A stretch of 64,000 nt of DNA from Albibacterium sp963696875 (GTDB taxonomy: Bacteria > Bacteroidota > Bacteroidia > Sphingobacteriales > Sphingobacteriaceae): assembly GCA_963696875.1 (NCBI GenBank), contig CAVOLQ010000002.1, positions 682,001 through 746,000 on the forward strand. The letters run 5' to 3'. This document shows, in pieces, positions 10,235-19,138 of this stretch (the first letter of the stretch is position 1; every line of letters starts with the position of its first letter). A program made the translations under genes and the position numbers. The notes under the pieces were generated by a model, which was not told the origin of the DNA, made no database searches, and was given only the letters and a program-made list of their open reading frames with translations.

Positions 10235-10260
10235 CAACAAAAACAGGCTTTTAAACCTAA
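10235..10260. repeat. Direct repeat, copy 2
   Basis: Second copy of the repeat at 9393-9418, with two mismatches. It lies just after the lipoprotein gene, so the pair brackets about 840 bp containing that gene. Confidence 0.55.
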
Positions 10261-10352
10261 CTGATGAGAATCGTTACTATCATGTTATTTTAAATTAATG
10301 TATAAATCGAATTGTTTAGCTTTACTTTCAGAAACATGACAAGTTATTTATT

Positions 10353-10360
10353 TACCTTTG
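10353..10360 (+). promoter_or_regulatory. Bacteroidota -7 promoter box
   Basis: TACCTTTG fits the TAnnTTTG consensus of the primary sigma factor of this phylum and lies 40 bp before the start of the DUF4260 gene. Confidence 0.6.
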
Positions 10361-10400
10361 GGCGCCAAATTTTTACCCAACTCTCGTTATACCTCTTACC

Positions 10401-10757
10401 ATGAACAACTTAATCAAATTAGAGCAAATCGCCATATTTGTTTTCGCTATTTTTTTATTCATCCAAACCGATCATGCATGGTGGTGGTTTATCGTTCTAA
10501 TTTTGTTACCTGATATCAGTATGTTAGGTTATTTAAGCGGTCCAAAAACAGGAGCTCTTATTTACAACATCTTCCATCACCAGGCACTTGCCCTCACAGT
10601 GCTTTGTCTTGGTTCGCAAATCGGAATTGACTGGTTGTATCTTGCAGGGATCATTTTACTTGCGCACTCTAGTATCGACCGAATCTTTGGTTATGGTTTA
10701 AAATACCCAGACGCCTTTAAGCATACCCACCTTGGATGGATTGGGAAATCGGATTAA
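10401..10757 (+). CDS. DUF4260 family membrane protein
   Basis: A 118-residue protein with three or four membrane segments. Family blocks are LLPDISMLGYLSGPKTGA, YNIFHHQALA and the C-terminal IDRIFGYGLKYPDAFKHTHL, with several conserved His and Asp residues near the membrane faces. DUF4260 proteins are found singly in many bacteria and have no known role. It has a clear -7 box 40 bp upstream and no operon partner. Confidence 0.85.
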   Translation: MNNLIKLEQIAIFVFAIFLFIQTDHAWWWFIVLILLPDISMLGYLSGPKTGALIYNIFHHQALALTVLCLGSQIGIDWLYLAGIILLAHSSIDRIFGYGLKYPDAFKHTHLGWIGKSD

Positions 10758-10862
10758 AAAGAAAAGCTATCGAGTAAATATTTAAAAATTCGAATTTCCG
10801 TTCTGTTTTACATTATGGATACCCGCCGCACTAAATATGCAGGCAGGTATGAAAATATCTTT

Positions 10863-11450
10863 TTACCTTCTGAATTTGTATCGTACCGTTCCACCTAGCT
10901 TCATTCCTTTTGTCCCGAAAACACCTGCTTCAACTTCGATTGCATCTCGGATTTTCAACGGTATCTGATATCCAGCCGCCAAACTTTTGTATAAACCGTA
11001 GGCATGCCCTCCGTCAGAAGTAGATCCATCCGATAAGGAGGTATGTCCCTTGTCTAAACCAAGGCCTAGTGCCCCACCCAAGTAAAATCCTCCCATATAA
11101 TATCTCGCCCCCGCAGAAAGGGAGTATACTTGATGGGTCCAAACGTCTCCATACACGGCAGATCCTCCAAAATCGCCGTAAAATCGATCGGAAACATCGG
11201 TTTTCATTTGTTCATAAGTAAGCCCAGCGGTGAAACCGAATTTTTGAAATGGCCGGTATTCATACATTAGTCCCGCACCATAGGTCATGCTTTTATTGTC
11301 AAGTTTCTGACCGGCTATGGACCCTAGGTTGAACCCGATTATCGGACCGAAACTAAAATTGTGCTTCTGTGGTTCATCAAAAATCTGACCGTTCACCGTC
11401 GACACAGCGGTGAAAGCAAATAGGGCTAAGGCAATAATTTTCAACTTCAT
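10863..11450 (-). CDS. Outer-membrane beta-barrel protein
   Basis: A 195-residue protein with a signal peptide ending STVNGQ. Alternating aromatic and polar strands follow: FSFGPIIGFNLGSIAG, MTYGAGLMYEYRPF, FGFTAGLTYEQ, VYSLSAGARYYMGGFYLGGALGLG. It ends in GGTVRYKFRR, a typical barrel end. It resembles small porin-family (OmpA-barrel-like) proteins of about 8 strands. Function is unknown. It is in the same orientation as the TonB receptor upstream but 119 bp away, so probably separately transcribed. Confidence 0.8.
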   Translation of the reverse strand: MKLKIIALALFAFTAVSTVNGQIFDEPQKHNFSFGPIIGFNLGSIAGQKLDNKSMTYGAGLMYEYRPFQKFGFTAGLTYEQMKTDVSDRFYGDFGGSAVYGDVWTHQVYSLSAGARYYMGGFYLGGALGLGLDKGHTSLSDGSTSDGGHAYGLYKSLAAGYQIPLKIRDAIEVEAGVFGTKGMKLGGTVRYKFRR

Positions 11451-11569
11451 GTTTTTTATATTTAAAATTTAACTAATTGAGTAATGATGTGAAAGTAAAT
11501 CAAATAAAGTCCAAACCGCATGGATTTAACATTTTTAACCTTTTCATATCCTAAACCATACCTTTTTTT

Positions 11570-13933
11570 TTAATCGAAATTTAATTTCAGTGAAACAGAC
11601 GGCATCGCCGGGAAGACCGACAGGCTCCTTACCTGTGGTATGCCTTGTTTTTTACGGTCCGAATCGAGGTAGTAGAAACTTGAATTTTTACGGTTGTAAA
11701 TATTATAAACGCCGAAATTAAGCTGACCTGGCATTTTGAATACAGAAACATCTTTCGTAACCCCGATATCAAGCTTATGGAACGGAATCATCCGGTGTCC
11801 GTTGCGGGCGCCGTAGCTGTAAAGGTAATCCTCGGATCGAACCAGCGTATTGCCGGGATAAGGTTTGGCAAGTGCGTAATATGCTTCCGGTATGTTTACC
11901 GGTTGACCGGTACTAAACATCCATGATGCGGTTAAAGACCATTTAGGGTTGATTCGCCACATAATGGCTGTATTGAATATATGCCGCTTGTCCTGCAAAG
12001 CGTCGAACCATTCCCCATCATTCAGTCCTTCAAACCTGTTTTTGGTTTTTGATACTGAATAGCTTAACCATCCGGTTATATCCCGTAGGCCCCAATCCAA
12101 TTTCAGGTCAACCCCCTTGACACGGCCAATTCCATCAGTCAAGATCATGTCGTGGACGGAGCTTGCACGATAAACGCCCCCGAACGCATTATAAATGACG
12201 CTTCTCGTATCATAGCCGTCCAAGAACGAAATCATGTTGGTCATTTCTTTACTATACGCATCGATCGAAAATGAAAGACGTCTATCTCGTCCTAGAGCTA
12301 TGTCTTTGGCAAAACCTAGGGTAACGATATCTGATACCTGCGGCCGGGCCAGCCCATCAGAAGGAAAAACAATCTCCATTGGCATGCCAAGCCCTGGGTT
12401 TAGTAGCCGCTGTATGGGCTGTGTCATGCGGGAATATGACGCTTTCAATGATATGCTTTCACCAATCTCCTGGTCTATGGAAATCCTCGGTTCAAGGAAA
12501 GTAGCTCGATAACTACCATTTGTGAACGAGCTATACCTTAACCCTGTTGTAACGGTTGTCCTACCCAACATCATTGATGCTGACCCGAAACCATACAGTC
12601 CATTTACACGACTATCTGAAAGGCTCTTTTCCTCAAAAGAAACTCCATTGTTATCCCCATATATGGTGGAGGGCTCGTTGCGGTGAGAATCAAATTCCAC
12701 TCCGGCAGTCAGATGGACGAATCTCCAAGGATCATAGTCTAGAACAAATTTGAGCCCGGTGCTCGCTATACGCGAGCGGAAGTAGTTACGATAGGAATTT
12801 TCGCCCATTGGCCGCTGTCTTTCCTCTAGGAGCGTATTGCTGTAATAATTATAGGAAGCAGTAAAGTTCGACGCCAGTTTTGGCATCATACGATAGATCC
12901 AGTTTAACGAAAGAGCTCGTTGCGCTTTTATAAGTCCATCATTCTCCTTATCGCGGCCGCCACTTGTATAACGGAACTGATCACCCTCGATATAAGAACT
13001 GAGTTTCACCATATTTACTGAATCAGGCCTGTACATCAGTATTCCATTAAAATCGTAAAAATGGAAAAATTCCTTATTCTTAGATCGATTCAATAGTGAC
13101 AGTGCATCAAAAAATGAACGCCTTCCTGCAGCCAACAATGAAAGCCTATTTTTTACAAGAGGCAGTTCAATATGTGCCTTCCCTGAAGTCAATCCCAGTT
13201 CTGCGGAACCAGATGAGTGAAAGAAACTCGCTTCACGGGTAGATACGTCAATGACGGACGATACCTTTCCACCGAACGATACAGGGAATGCTCCAGTATA
13301 TAATTTTGCGTCCTTAACCACCAGCGGATTAAACGAGGAATACATGCCGAATAGGTGCGATGTATTGTATAACGGTACACCATCGAGCATGATCAGGTTC
13401 TGATCTGCCGTGCCGCCTCTGACCTGTATCTCGGAACTGCCCTCACTGCCCGCCGATACACCCGGCATCATTTGCAGAGTTCTAATGACATCGCTTTCGC
13501 CCATAAATGCAGGCATTGACTCCAGAGTCTTTCTGTCGACAGTGTTTACCGTACTTTTTTGGAGAGCTGTATGCCTCCGCTGCCTGCCAAGCACCTGCGC
13601 TTCGTCAAGCAGTACCGGCGCTTGCCGCCTGATCATAATAAATATCGCGGTGGTGTCAGAAATCAATGAGAACATGAATAGAGCATCATCGTAGCCTGAT
13701 TTTTTGAAGGACAGTTGATGGTCGCCCGGTTTCCCCATAAACTCAAAATCACCTGTACTGGAAGATAGAACATTGCCGGCCGTGGTGCTTATGATCACAC
13801 CGGAAATACCCTTCCCTTCTTCATTGTTAACCTTACCGCGTAAGATATATTGCTTCTCCATATCCTCCGCCTGCAAATAGCCACCAGTGATCAATAATAT
13901 GACCATCGGAAAGAAAAAAACACCAAATTTCAT
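11570..13933 (-). CDS. TonB-dependent receptor with carboxypeptidase-regulatory-like domain
   Basis: A 787-residue outer-membrane receptor. After the signal peptide comes a beta-sandwich repeat (YILRGKVNNEEGKGISGVII, about residues 28-110), then the plug domain with MPAFMGESDVIRTLQMMPG, EIQVRGGTADQNLIMLDGVP and FGGKVSSVIDV, then a long 22-strand-type barrel ending VSLKLNFD. This architecture pairs with DUF4249 lipoproteins rather than SusD. The upstream DUF4249 gene overlaps it by 4 bp (ATGA), so the two are translationally coupled. The ligand is unknown. A decayed homologue lies at 15929-18288 on the other strand. Confidence 0.92.
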   Translation of the reverse strand: MKFGVFFFPMVILLITGGYLQAEDMEKQYILRGKVNNEEGKGISGVIISTTAGNVLSSSTGDFEFMGKPGDHQLSFKKSGYDDALFMFSLISDTTAIFIMIRRQAPVLLDEAQVLGRQRRHTALQKSTVNTVDRKTLESMPAFMGESDVIRTLQMMPGVSAGSEGSSEIQVRGGTADQNLIMLDGVPLYNTSHLFGMYSSFNPLVVKDAKLYTGAFPVSFGGKVSSVIDVSTREASFFHSSGSAELGLTSGKAHIELPLVKNRLSLLAAGRRSFFDALSLLNRSKNKEFFHFYDFNGILMYRPDSVNMVKLSSYIEGDQFRYTSGGRDKENDGLIKAQRALSLNWIYRMMPKLASNFTASYNYYSNTLLEERQRPMGENSYRNYFRSRIASTGLKFVLDYDPWRFVHLTAGVEFDSHRNEPSTIYGDNNGVSFEEKSLSDSRVNGLYGFGSASMMLGRTTVTTGLRYSSFTNGSYRATFLEPRISIDQEIGESISLKASYSRMTQPIQRLLNPGLGMPMEIVFPSDGLARPQVSDIVTLGFAKDIALGRDRRLSFSIDAYSKEMTNMISFLDGYDTRSVIYNAFGGVYRASSVHDMILTDGIGRVKGVDLKLDWGLRDITGWLSYSVSKTKNRFEGLNDGEWFDALQDKRHIFNTAIMWRINPKWSLTASWMFSTGQPVNIPEAYYALAKPYPGNTLVRSEDYLYSYGARNGHRMIPFHKLDIGVTKDVSVFKMPGQLNFGVYNIYNRKNSSFYYLDSDRKKQGIPQVRSLSVFPAMPSVSLKLNFD

Positions 13934-14754
13934 TCTTCAAACATATTTTTGGAATGAGATAGGAAACTTCCGAAAACGCCCAAACCATTTTCTATATTCG
14001 AAAACTGCGGAATAACACCTTTAAATCCCGATATGATATCATAAAATCCTGCTCCGGAATAATATTCTGCCATTTCAAGGGTGAGCTCACTCTGTTTACT
14101 GAATTGGCCCAAGATTTTTGTGCGGGTAATCAGTACAGCCTGTAAATTTTTGCCAACATAGACCTCCCGCTCTACTGTATAAATACCTGAATGAGGCTTT
14201 ATAGATTGATTTCCATGCATAAAGTCGACGGGTTCGGCCGGTCGGTATACAATGACGCCGAAATCTATGTCCGTCTCATCGAAAAGTGCATCCCAAGTGC
14301 CCGAGAACTCACTTCTCCCGTCATTGGTTTGCGAAATAGTGGTCGTTTTCCAAGTCGCTTTCTGCTTAGGCACCGTGGTTTCAGCGGTAACCGTTGTCCG
14401 GCCGGGAGCAGAAACCAGAAGATGATATGTTTGTCCGGGAACAACCGGTAAGCCTTCTTGCGAGCAAGTATAGATGGGTACAGCTGGATCCGTAAGCTCC
14501 AGTAAAACCTCCTGCCCACTTCCGCTTCTCAGCAAAACAGTTGCATCCAAAACATCCATATCCGCAGGTTCCGCTTGCTTACCCAAAGGGACTGATTTAT
14601 TTACAAATACCCTGATGGAGTCGCCGGGTGTCAGGTAGGCAAGTACGACAAGTTTGTCCTGTCCACTTTTATCCCCGATATCAACGATCCTCTCTTTTAC
14701 GCAAGATGTAGCGGTAAAAAGGATAAGAACTAAAATGGCGAAAATGCTTTTCAT
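13930..14754 (-). CDS. DUF4249 lipoprotein, partner of TonB receptor
   Basis: A 274-residue protein. The signal peptide ends FTATSC (Cys18 lipidated). The Ig-like part contains DKLVVLAYLTPGDSIRVFVNKS, VPGQTYHLLVSAPGRTTVTAETTVP and the C-terminal block DIISGFKGVIPQFSNIENGLGVFGSF, all DUF4249 hallmarks. The family sits on the outer membrane next to a TonB receptor, probably as a surface cap or binding protein in place of SusD. It is the first gene of a two-gene operon. Confidence 0.9.
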   Translation of the reverse strand: MKSIFAILVLILFTATSCVKERIVDIGDKSGQDKLVVLAYLTPGDSIRVFVNKSVPLGKQAEPADMDVLDATVLLRSGSGQEVLLELTDPAVPIYTCSQEGLPVVPGQTYHLLVSAPGRTTVTAETTVPKQKATWKTTTISQTNDGRSEFSGTWDALFDETDIDFGVIVYRPAEPVDFMHGNQSIKPHSGIYTVEREVYVGKNLQAVLITRTKILGQFSKQSELTLEMAEYYSGAGFYDIISGFKGVIPQFSNIENGLGVFGSFLSHSKNMFEE

Positions 14755-15120
14755 ATTCCGTCAATTCTGGGTAAAATACATTTTAGGAAACCAAGTATCA
14801 CCCTTCAATATTCAATCTGTTACTTTTATGAATGTTTAAAGATAATCGTTATTCCCATGGATGGATAAACATTAACAGTAATTAACGTTTGCGAGCCACA
14901 ATGGGATAGTTTAATGTATTGTGCCGCGAATTGGAGCATAAATCAATTAAGATAAAACCAAAATTGGATTGTAGAATCCAATTTTGGTTGATGTGTATGT
15001 AGATGCGAGTGTTTTAAAAACCTGAAATTACCAGCTTGTAATTGGTGCCAGCAGAACGCCGTTACTTACACGTAAGGTAATAGTCCTTGTGGGATTATGT
15101 GCCTGCTTTCTGAATGAAAG
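14755..15120. other. Divergent intergenic region between the DUF4249 copies
   Basis: 366 bp between the starts of the two divergent DUF4249 genes. It holds a perfect 15-bp hairpin (14956-14989). Near its right end, at about 15071-15106, hydrophobic codons (VIVLVGLCACFL) lie in a different frame from the following gene; this looks like the detached signal peptide of the decayed copy. Confidence 0.5.
14956..14989. repeat. Perfect 15-bp inverted repeat
   Basis: AACCAAAATTGGATT, loop GTAG, then the exact complement. There is no T-run on either side and both flanking genes point away, so it is not an obvious terminator. It could be an operator, an mRNA leader hairpin or a small mobile-element remnant. 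Confidence 0.6.
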
Positions 15121-15942
15121 ATGGACGGTAAGATTTTCTTCAGCTCCTGCATCAGGGAAGAAATCTTCCCCATAAAAAACAGGGACACCGAAGATAAATT
15201 AGTCGTATTCGGATTTCTTACGCCATCAAGCATGATTCAAGTATATGTAGGTCGAACCCAGCCATTCGGAAAGTCGCCTATACCTCAGTCCGCCTTCAAA
15301 GAACTAAATGCTACAGTTATTCTTAAAAATGAGGAGGGTGTATCAAAAACTCTTTATAAGGAAAAAGAAAGCGAGCCAATATATGAAATCGACCAAAAAG
15401 ACTTTCCCCTAGAGAAAGGAAAAACCTATACCATTCAAGTGGATGCCCCGGGGTATCAAACCGTATACTCAACAACTACTGTCCCCTACGAAAAAGCCAT
15501 CTGGAAATCCATACTGGTCTACAAATCGGAAATGTTCCATGCGATCAAAGGAACGTGGGACGCACTTCCGAACAGCTCCGGTATTGACTACAACGTCACT
15601 ATAGTTGGCATGGGCGCATCGGAATTCATGCGCCCCGAGGATGGAAAAATCGTCAACTGGGGTTCTTCCTTTGAGGTCAATCAAGACGTATACATTCTCC
15701 ATGAAGAAAGCACAAAAAGGGCTATCTTGATTACCCTAGACAAACAGATGTCTGAATTCAGAACGATTGACGGCTTGTCTTTTGAACGCTATTTGCACTT
15801 CAAAGACGCCCATTTTGTCGATTTGATTTCGGGGTTCAAAGGTGTTATGCCGCAAGCAGGGAACATCACCAACGGCCATGGCATTTTCGGCAGTTACCTA
15901 ATAGATTCTAAAACCATTTATAAGCCCCGTGATGCGAATTAA
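15121..15942 (+). pseudogene. DUF4249 lipoprotein, N-terminus broken
   Basis: The 273-residue frame aligns along its length with the intact copy at 13930-14754 (DKLVVFGFLTP, GKTYTIQVDAPGY, DLISGFKGVMPQ). It starts only nine residues before the lipobox Cys (MDGKIFFSSC), too short for a signal peptide. Upstream in the same frame is a TGA at 15115. A hydrophobic stretch that could be the missing signal core is in another frame. I infer a frameshift or stop in the signal region. The body is intact, so an unusual upstream start cannot be fully excluded. It overlaps the decayed receptor by 14 bp, as in the intact pair. Confidence 0.65.
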
Positions 15943-18288
15943 GGTACTTTTAGGCTTTATGCTTTTCACGAACATGGCTTCGGCACAAAAACAGCCGTCC
16001 CGTCATATCATTGCTGGAAACATTGCTAACAACACCGGTAGCCTTCTATCCGATGCTGTGATTAAAGTGAACACGGACAATAGTATCCATACTACGGACA
16101 GGGAAGGTTTATATTTTATCAACCTCTCCGAAGGGGAACATTTGATCAGCTTTTCGGCACCCAATTATGCCCCAAAGGAAATATGGGTCTCCTTATATAA
16201 AGACACGGTTCTAAATATGGTTCTGGAGTCTGCATATGGTGGCATGAGCTTGGATGAAGTCGTTATCCATGGTTCAATGGACCGGGTTTCCAATTCTCAA
16301 TCGGGATTATCAATCATGGATCGGGCTACAATGGATAAACTGCCCGCATTTTTAGGAGAGAAGGATATCATCCGTTCTATGCAGCTCCTACCGGGGGTTT
16401 CTGCCGCAAGCGAAGGAAGTACGGAGATGAATGTCCGTGGGGGCAGTAGCGACCAAAACCTGATTCTCCTGGACAACATTCCATTGTACAGCTCCTCTCA
16501 CCTTTTTGGAATGTACTCCTCCTTTAACCCTTTGATAGTGAAGAACCTCGCTATATACAGGTGCTTTTCCTGCATCGTATGGCGGAAAAATATCATCGAT
16601 AAATGGCCGTGACCACACAAAATGCCAATATGGAAGAATTTCGGGGGAGCATGGAGCTTGGGCTCACTTCATCAAAATTTGCTCTCGAAATCCCGCTGAT
16701 CAAGAACAAATCCTCCCTCTTGCTGGCCGGCAGAAGGTCTTATTTTGATCTCTTTACAAGAATTGCCTCGTCCGATGATATCGAGGATTTTAACTTTTAT
16801 GACTTTAACGGCATATGGGCTTATAGATTGAACGACAAAAACGAATTTAAGCTGAACACGTACATAGAGGGGGATCATTTTCGTACCAAATTGACCATAG
16901 GAAATCTTTATGAAGACGCTTTGAAGAAAAAACAACAAGCCATTTCCCTAAATTGGAAAAACTATGCGAGTACTACATGGAGCAACGACTTTAGCATTAT
17001 TTACAATCGTCACGGTGAAGGAATGAAGGAGAAACGGGAATTGGCGGACGATGGCAAGTTTTATAGCCAATATTTTGATTCAAGGATCAGGGATCTCTCC
17101 CTACTCTATAACCTAAATATTAAAGCGAATTCCTTTTTAGATGTGACAGGAGGCCTAAACTTTGTGAACCATAAACTTCAACCAGGCAAATTCAGTGGGG
17201 AAGATCAAGGAGTCCCTTTCTCTGTAAGCAGTCTGAAAGAAACCACAGTAAATGAACTAACCGCCCATATCGGAACTACCATACATATCAAAAACAAACA
17301 GGTACAGGTAGGCCTAAGAAACAATCGGTTCATAACACCTGAAAAAACCTTTACTTCAATTGAACCACGGCTATCTTACTTTCATCCAATAGGCAATTGG
17401 TTTTCCTTTAAGGCCGCCTATGCTCATATGACCCAGCCGATGCAGCGTCTGGTGAATCCGGGGTTGGGCATGCCTCTGGATATATTATTTCCTGCAGATG
17501 AGATAATAAAACCTCAAAAAGCGGACATCTATTCTGCCGGCTTCTCGAAAGACTTCACGGTTGACGAGGACTTTTATACTATTTCCGTGGAAGGGTATTA
17601 CAAAAAGATGAACCATATTATTTCATTCAAAGACGGCTACGATACCCGCAGCGTTATCTATAATTCTTACGGTGGTGGCATGAACGCTGATAACGTCCAT
17701 GACATCTTAGTTTCCGGAAAAGGAAAATCAATTGGATTGGATCTCCTTTTGGAAAAGAAGACGGGAGACTTCAGTGGCTGGATCAGCTACTCCTGGATCA
17801 AAGCTCGGAATCAATTCGATCAACTTAACCAGGGCAATACTTTTCGCTCACATCAAGATCGACCACATCTGTTCAATGCTGTTGTGAATTGGCAGATGAA
17901 TAAAAAATGGAGCTTGGGTGCAAGCTGGATGTATGCTTCCGGACAGCCTATTACCATTCCAGAATCAGTGTATACATCCCATAATCCGACGATCGATGGC
18001 AAATTGGCCGGCTCTTACAACCATTACTTATATACCTATGGTGAACGAAACAGTTTTCGTATGAAAGCCTTTCATAAATTGGACATCAGCTTTAACTATA
18101 AATTTGATTTGGGAAATTTGGTCGCCACTTTGAACTTCGGCATTTACAATATTTATCATCGGGCGAACCCGAGTTATTACTATTTGGGAAGACAGTTTGA
18201 TGAAAATACCAAAACGCATTCACCGGCACTAAAAAGCATTTCCATGTTTCCGGCAATTCCAGCTATTTCCTTGAAAGTGAATTTGTAG
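15929..18288 (+). pseudogene. TonB-dependent receptor, frameshifted copy
   Basis: Homologue of the receptor at 11570-13933. The first frame (15929-16612) holds the signal peptide, carboxypeptidase-like domain and plug up to SSFNPLIVKNLAIY. The plug continues in a second frame at 16560-16601 (GAFPASYGGKISSI), and the barrel continues in a third frame from 16603 to 18288 (ends ISLKVNL). Two single-base insertions, at about 16559 and 16602, explain this. Both lie in the conserved plug, so no functional receptor can be made without frame correction. Sequencing error is possible, but the partner gene also looks damaged. Confidence 0.85.
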
Positions 18289-18611
18289 CACCAAATTTAT
18301 ACGGATATATTCGGATTTGCACGAATATGGTCGTTTTCGCCATCACTGCACTTATATATTTCTCTTGATTTTTCTATAGATCTCATTAGCATCGTAGGAA
18401 TAAGACGATAATTTTACATTTCATCTATTATTTATAACAAAAAATACAAATAGATCGACTTAAACCTTTTTATTTGTACAAAAATGTATAAATATCGTGT
18501 TTTATCTCATAAGATCAATCAAAACAATCCCCTAAATCCCTCGCTGGGATGGCCGTCTGTGCTCCATGCGACGAAAGTTTCGTATTCCATATTCGAAGAG
18601 AACGATTCACA
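18289..18611. other. Gene-poor region after the decayed receptor
   Basis: AT-rich, with no recognisable gene. A plus-strand frame starting at 18484 and running to 18942 has no recognisable domain and is antisense to the small gene call at 18612-18896. Confidence 0.4.
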
Positions 18612-18896
18612 TCATTTGAAAGACCAATATTCTTTAAAGGAGGATAAAAAGCTATTGACTCGATCTGCGACAAAATCCACTTTTTGCAACTCGGGCTCGT
18701 TAAATAAGAATAATAGCAGAAAGCAAATCCAAAAAGGGAGAAGTGCCAGAAGAGCGGGATTGAACGAAGTAATGAATTGCTTAGCACTATTAAGTCTAGT
18801 ATTTTTTTCCGTTCTATATTCCTTGCAAAATCGCATCTGTTCCTGGGTTCTACCAAGATCTTTTCGTGTATTGCTCTTAAAGCTAAACAATCCCAT
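18612..18896 (-). CDS. Possible small membrane protein starting MGLFSF
   Basis: A 94-residue frame: a basic N-terminal part (MGLFSFKSNTRKDLGRTQEQ), then one strong membrane segment at about residues 46-66 (PALLALLPFWICFLLLFLF) and a short tail. No family is recognised. Two things favour a real gene. Its first six residues match those of the protein at 28422-28979. Both genes also carry the same 27-nt element about 95 bp before the start codon. Without that, it would be an ordinary weak reading frame, so confidence is limited. Confidence 0.4.
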   Translation of the reverse strand: MGLFSFKSNTRKDLGRTQEQMRFCKEYRTEKNTRLNSAKQFITSFNPALLALLPFWICFLLLFLFNEPELQKVDFVADRVNSFLSSFKEYWSFK

Positions 18897-18987
18897 TTCC
18901 CATGTTTCTAGATTTTATAGATTCAACATAAAAATAAGATAACGAAGACTTTAAAACAATAACCAGTTGGCGAGCTACCCGAAATCT

Positions 18988-19014
18988 TCGGTAAAGCCTA
19001 GAAAAGCATCGGTA
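18988..19014 (-). promoter_or_regulatory. 27-nt element with two TACCGA boxes, copy 1
   Basis: Read on the minus strand, two TACCGA boxes are spaced 21 nt apart (two helical turns) with GCTTT after the first. The element matches 29077-29103 at 22 of 27 positions and lies about 92 bp before the ATG at 18896; the other copy lies about 98 bp before its own MGLFSF gene. It could be an activator site or a promoter of an alternative sigma factor. Confidence 0.45.
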
Positions 19015-19050
19015 AAAACATAACTAATTTACTCTTAAACAATAATGAAT

Positions 19051-19128
19051 TCATCGCGAGCTTGCGAAGCAATCTTACACTAAACCCTCTGGCTAGAGAA
19101 AGATCGCTTCGTTCCTCGCGAGGACGAT
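19051..19128. repeat. REP-like imperfect palindrome
   Basis: The left arm TCATCGCGAGCTTGCGAAGC and the right arm around GATCGCTTCGTTCCTCGCGA are imperfect inverted copies, like the dispersed palindromic repeats common between genes in Sphingobacteriaceae. It lies directly after the SusD gene. Half-sites of the same type recur at 51850-51925. Confidence 0.6.
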
Positions 19129-19138
19129 ACCGTATTGA

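Noticed and set aside
13410..13694. Plus-strand frames antisense to the TonB receptor
   Set aside because: Shadow frames of a GC-richer coding region; no independent evidence.
18484..18942. 152-codon plus-strand frame
   Set aside because: No domain, unusual composition, and antisense to the better-supported MGLFSF frame.
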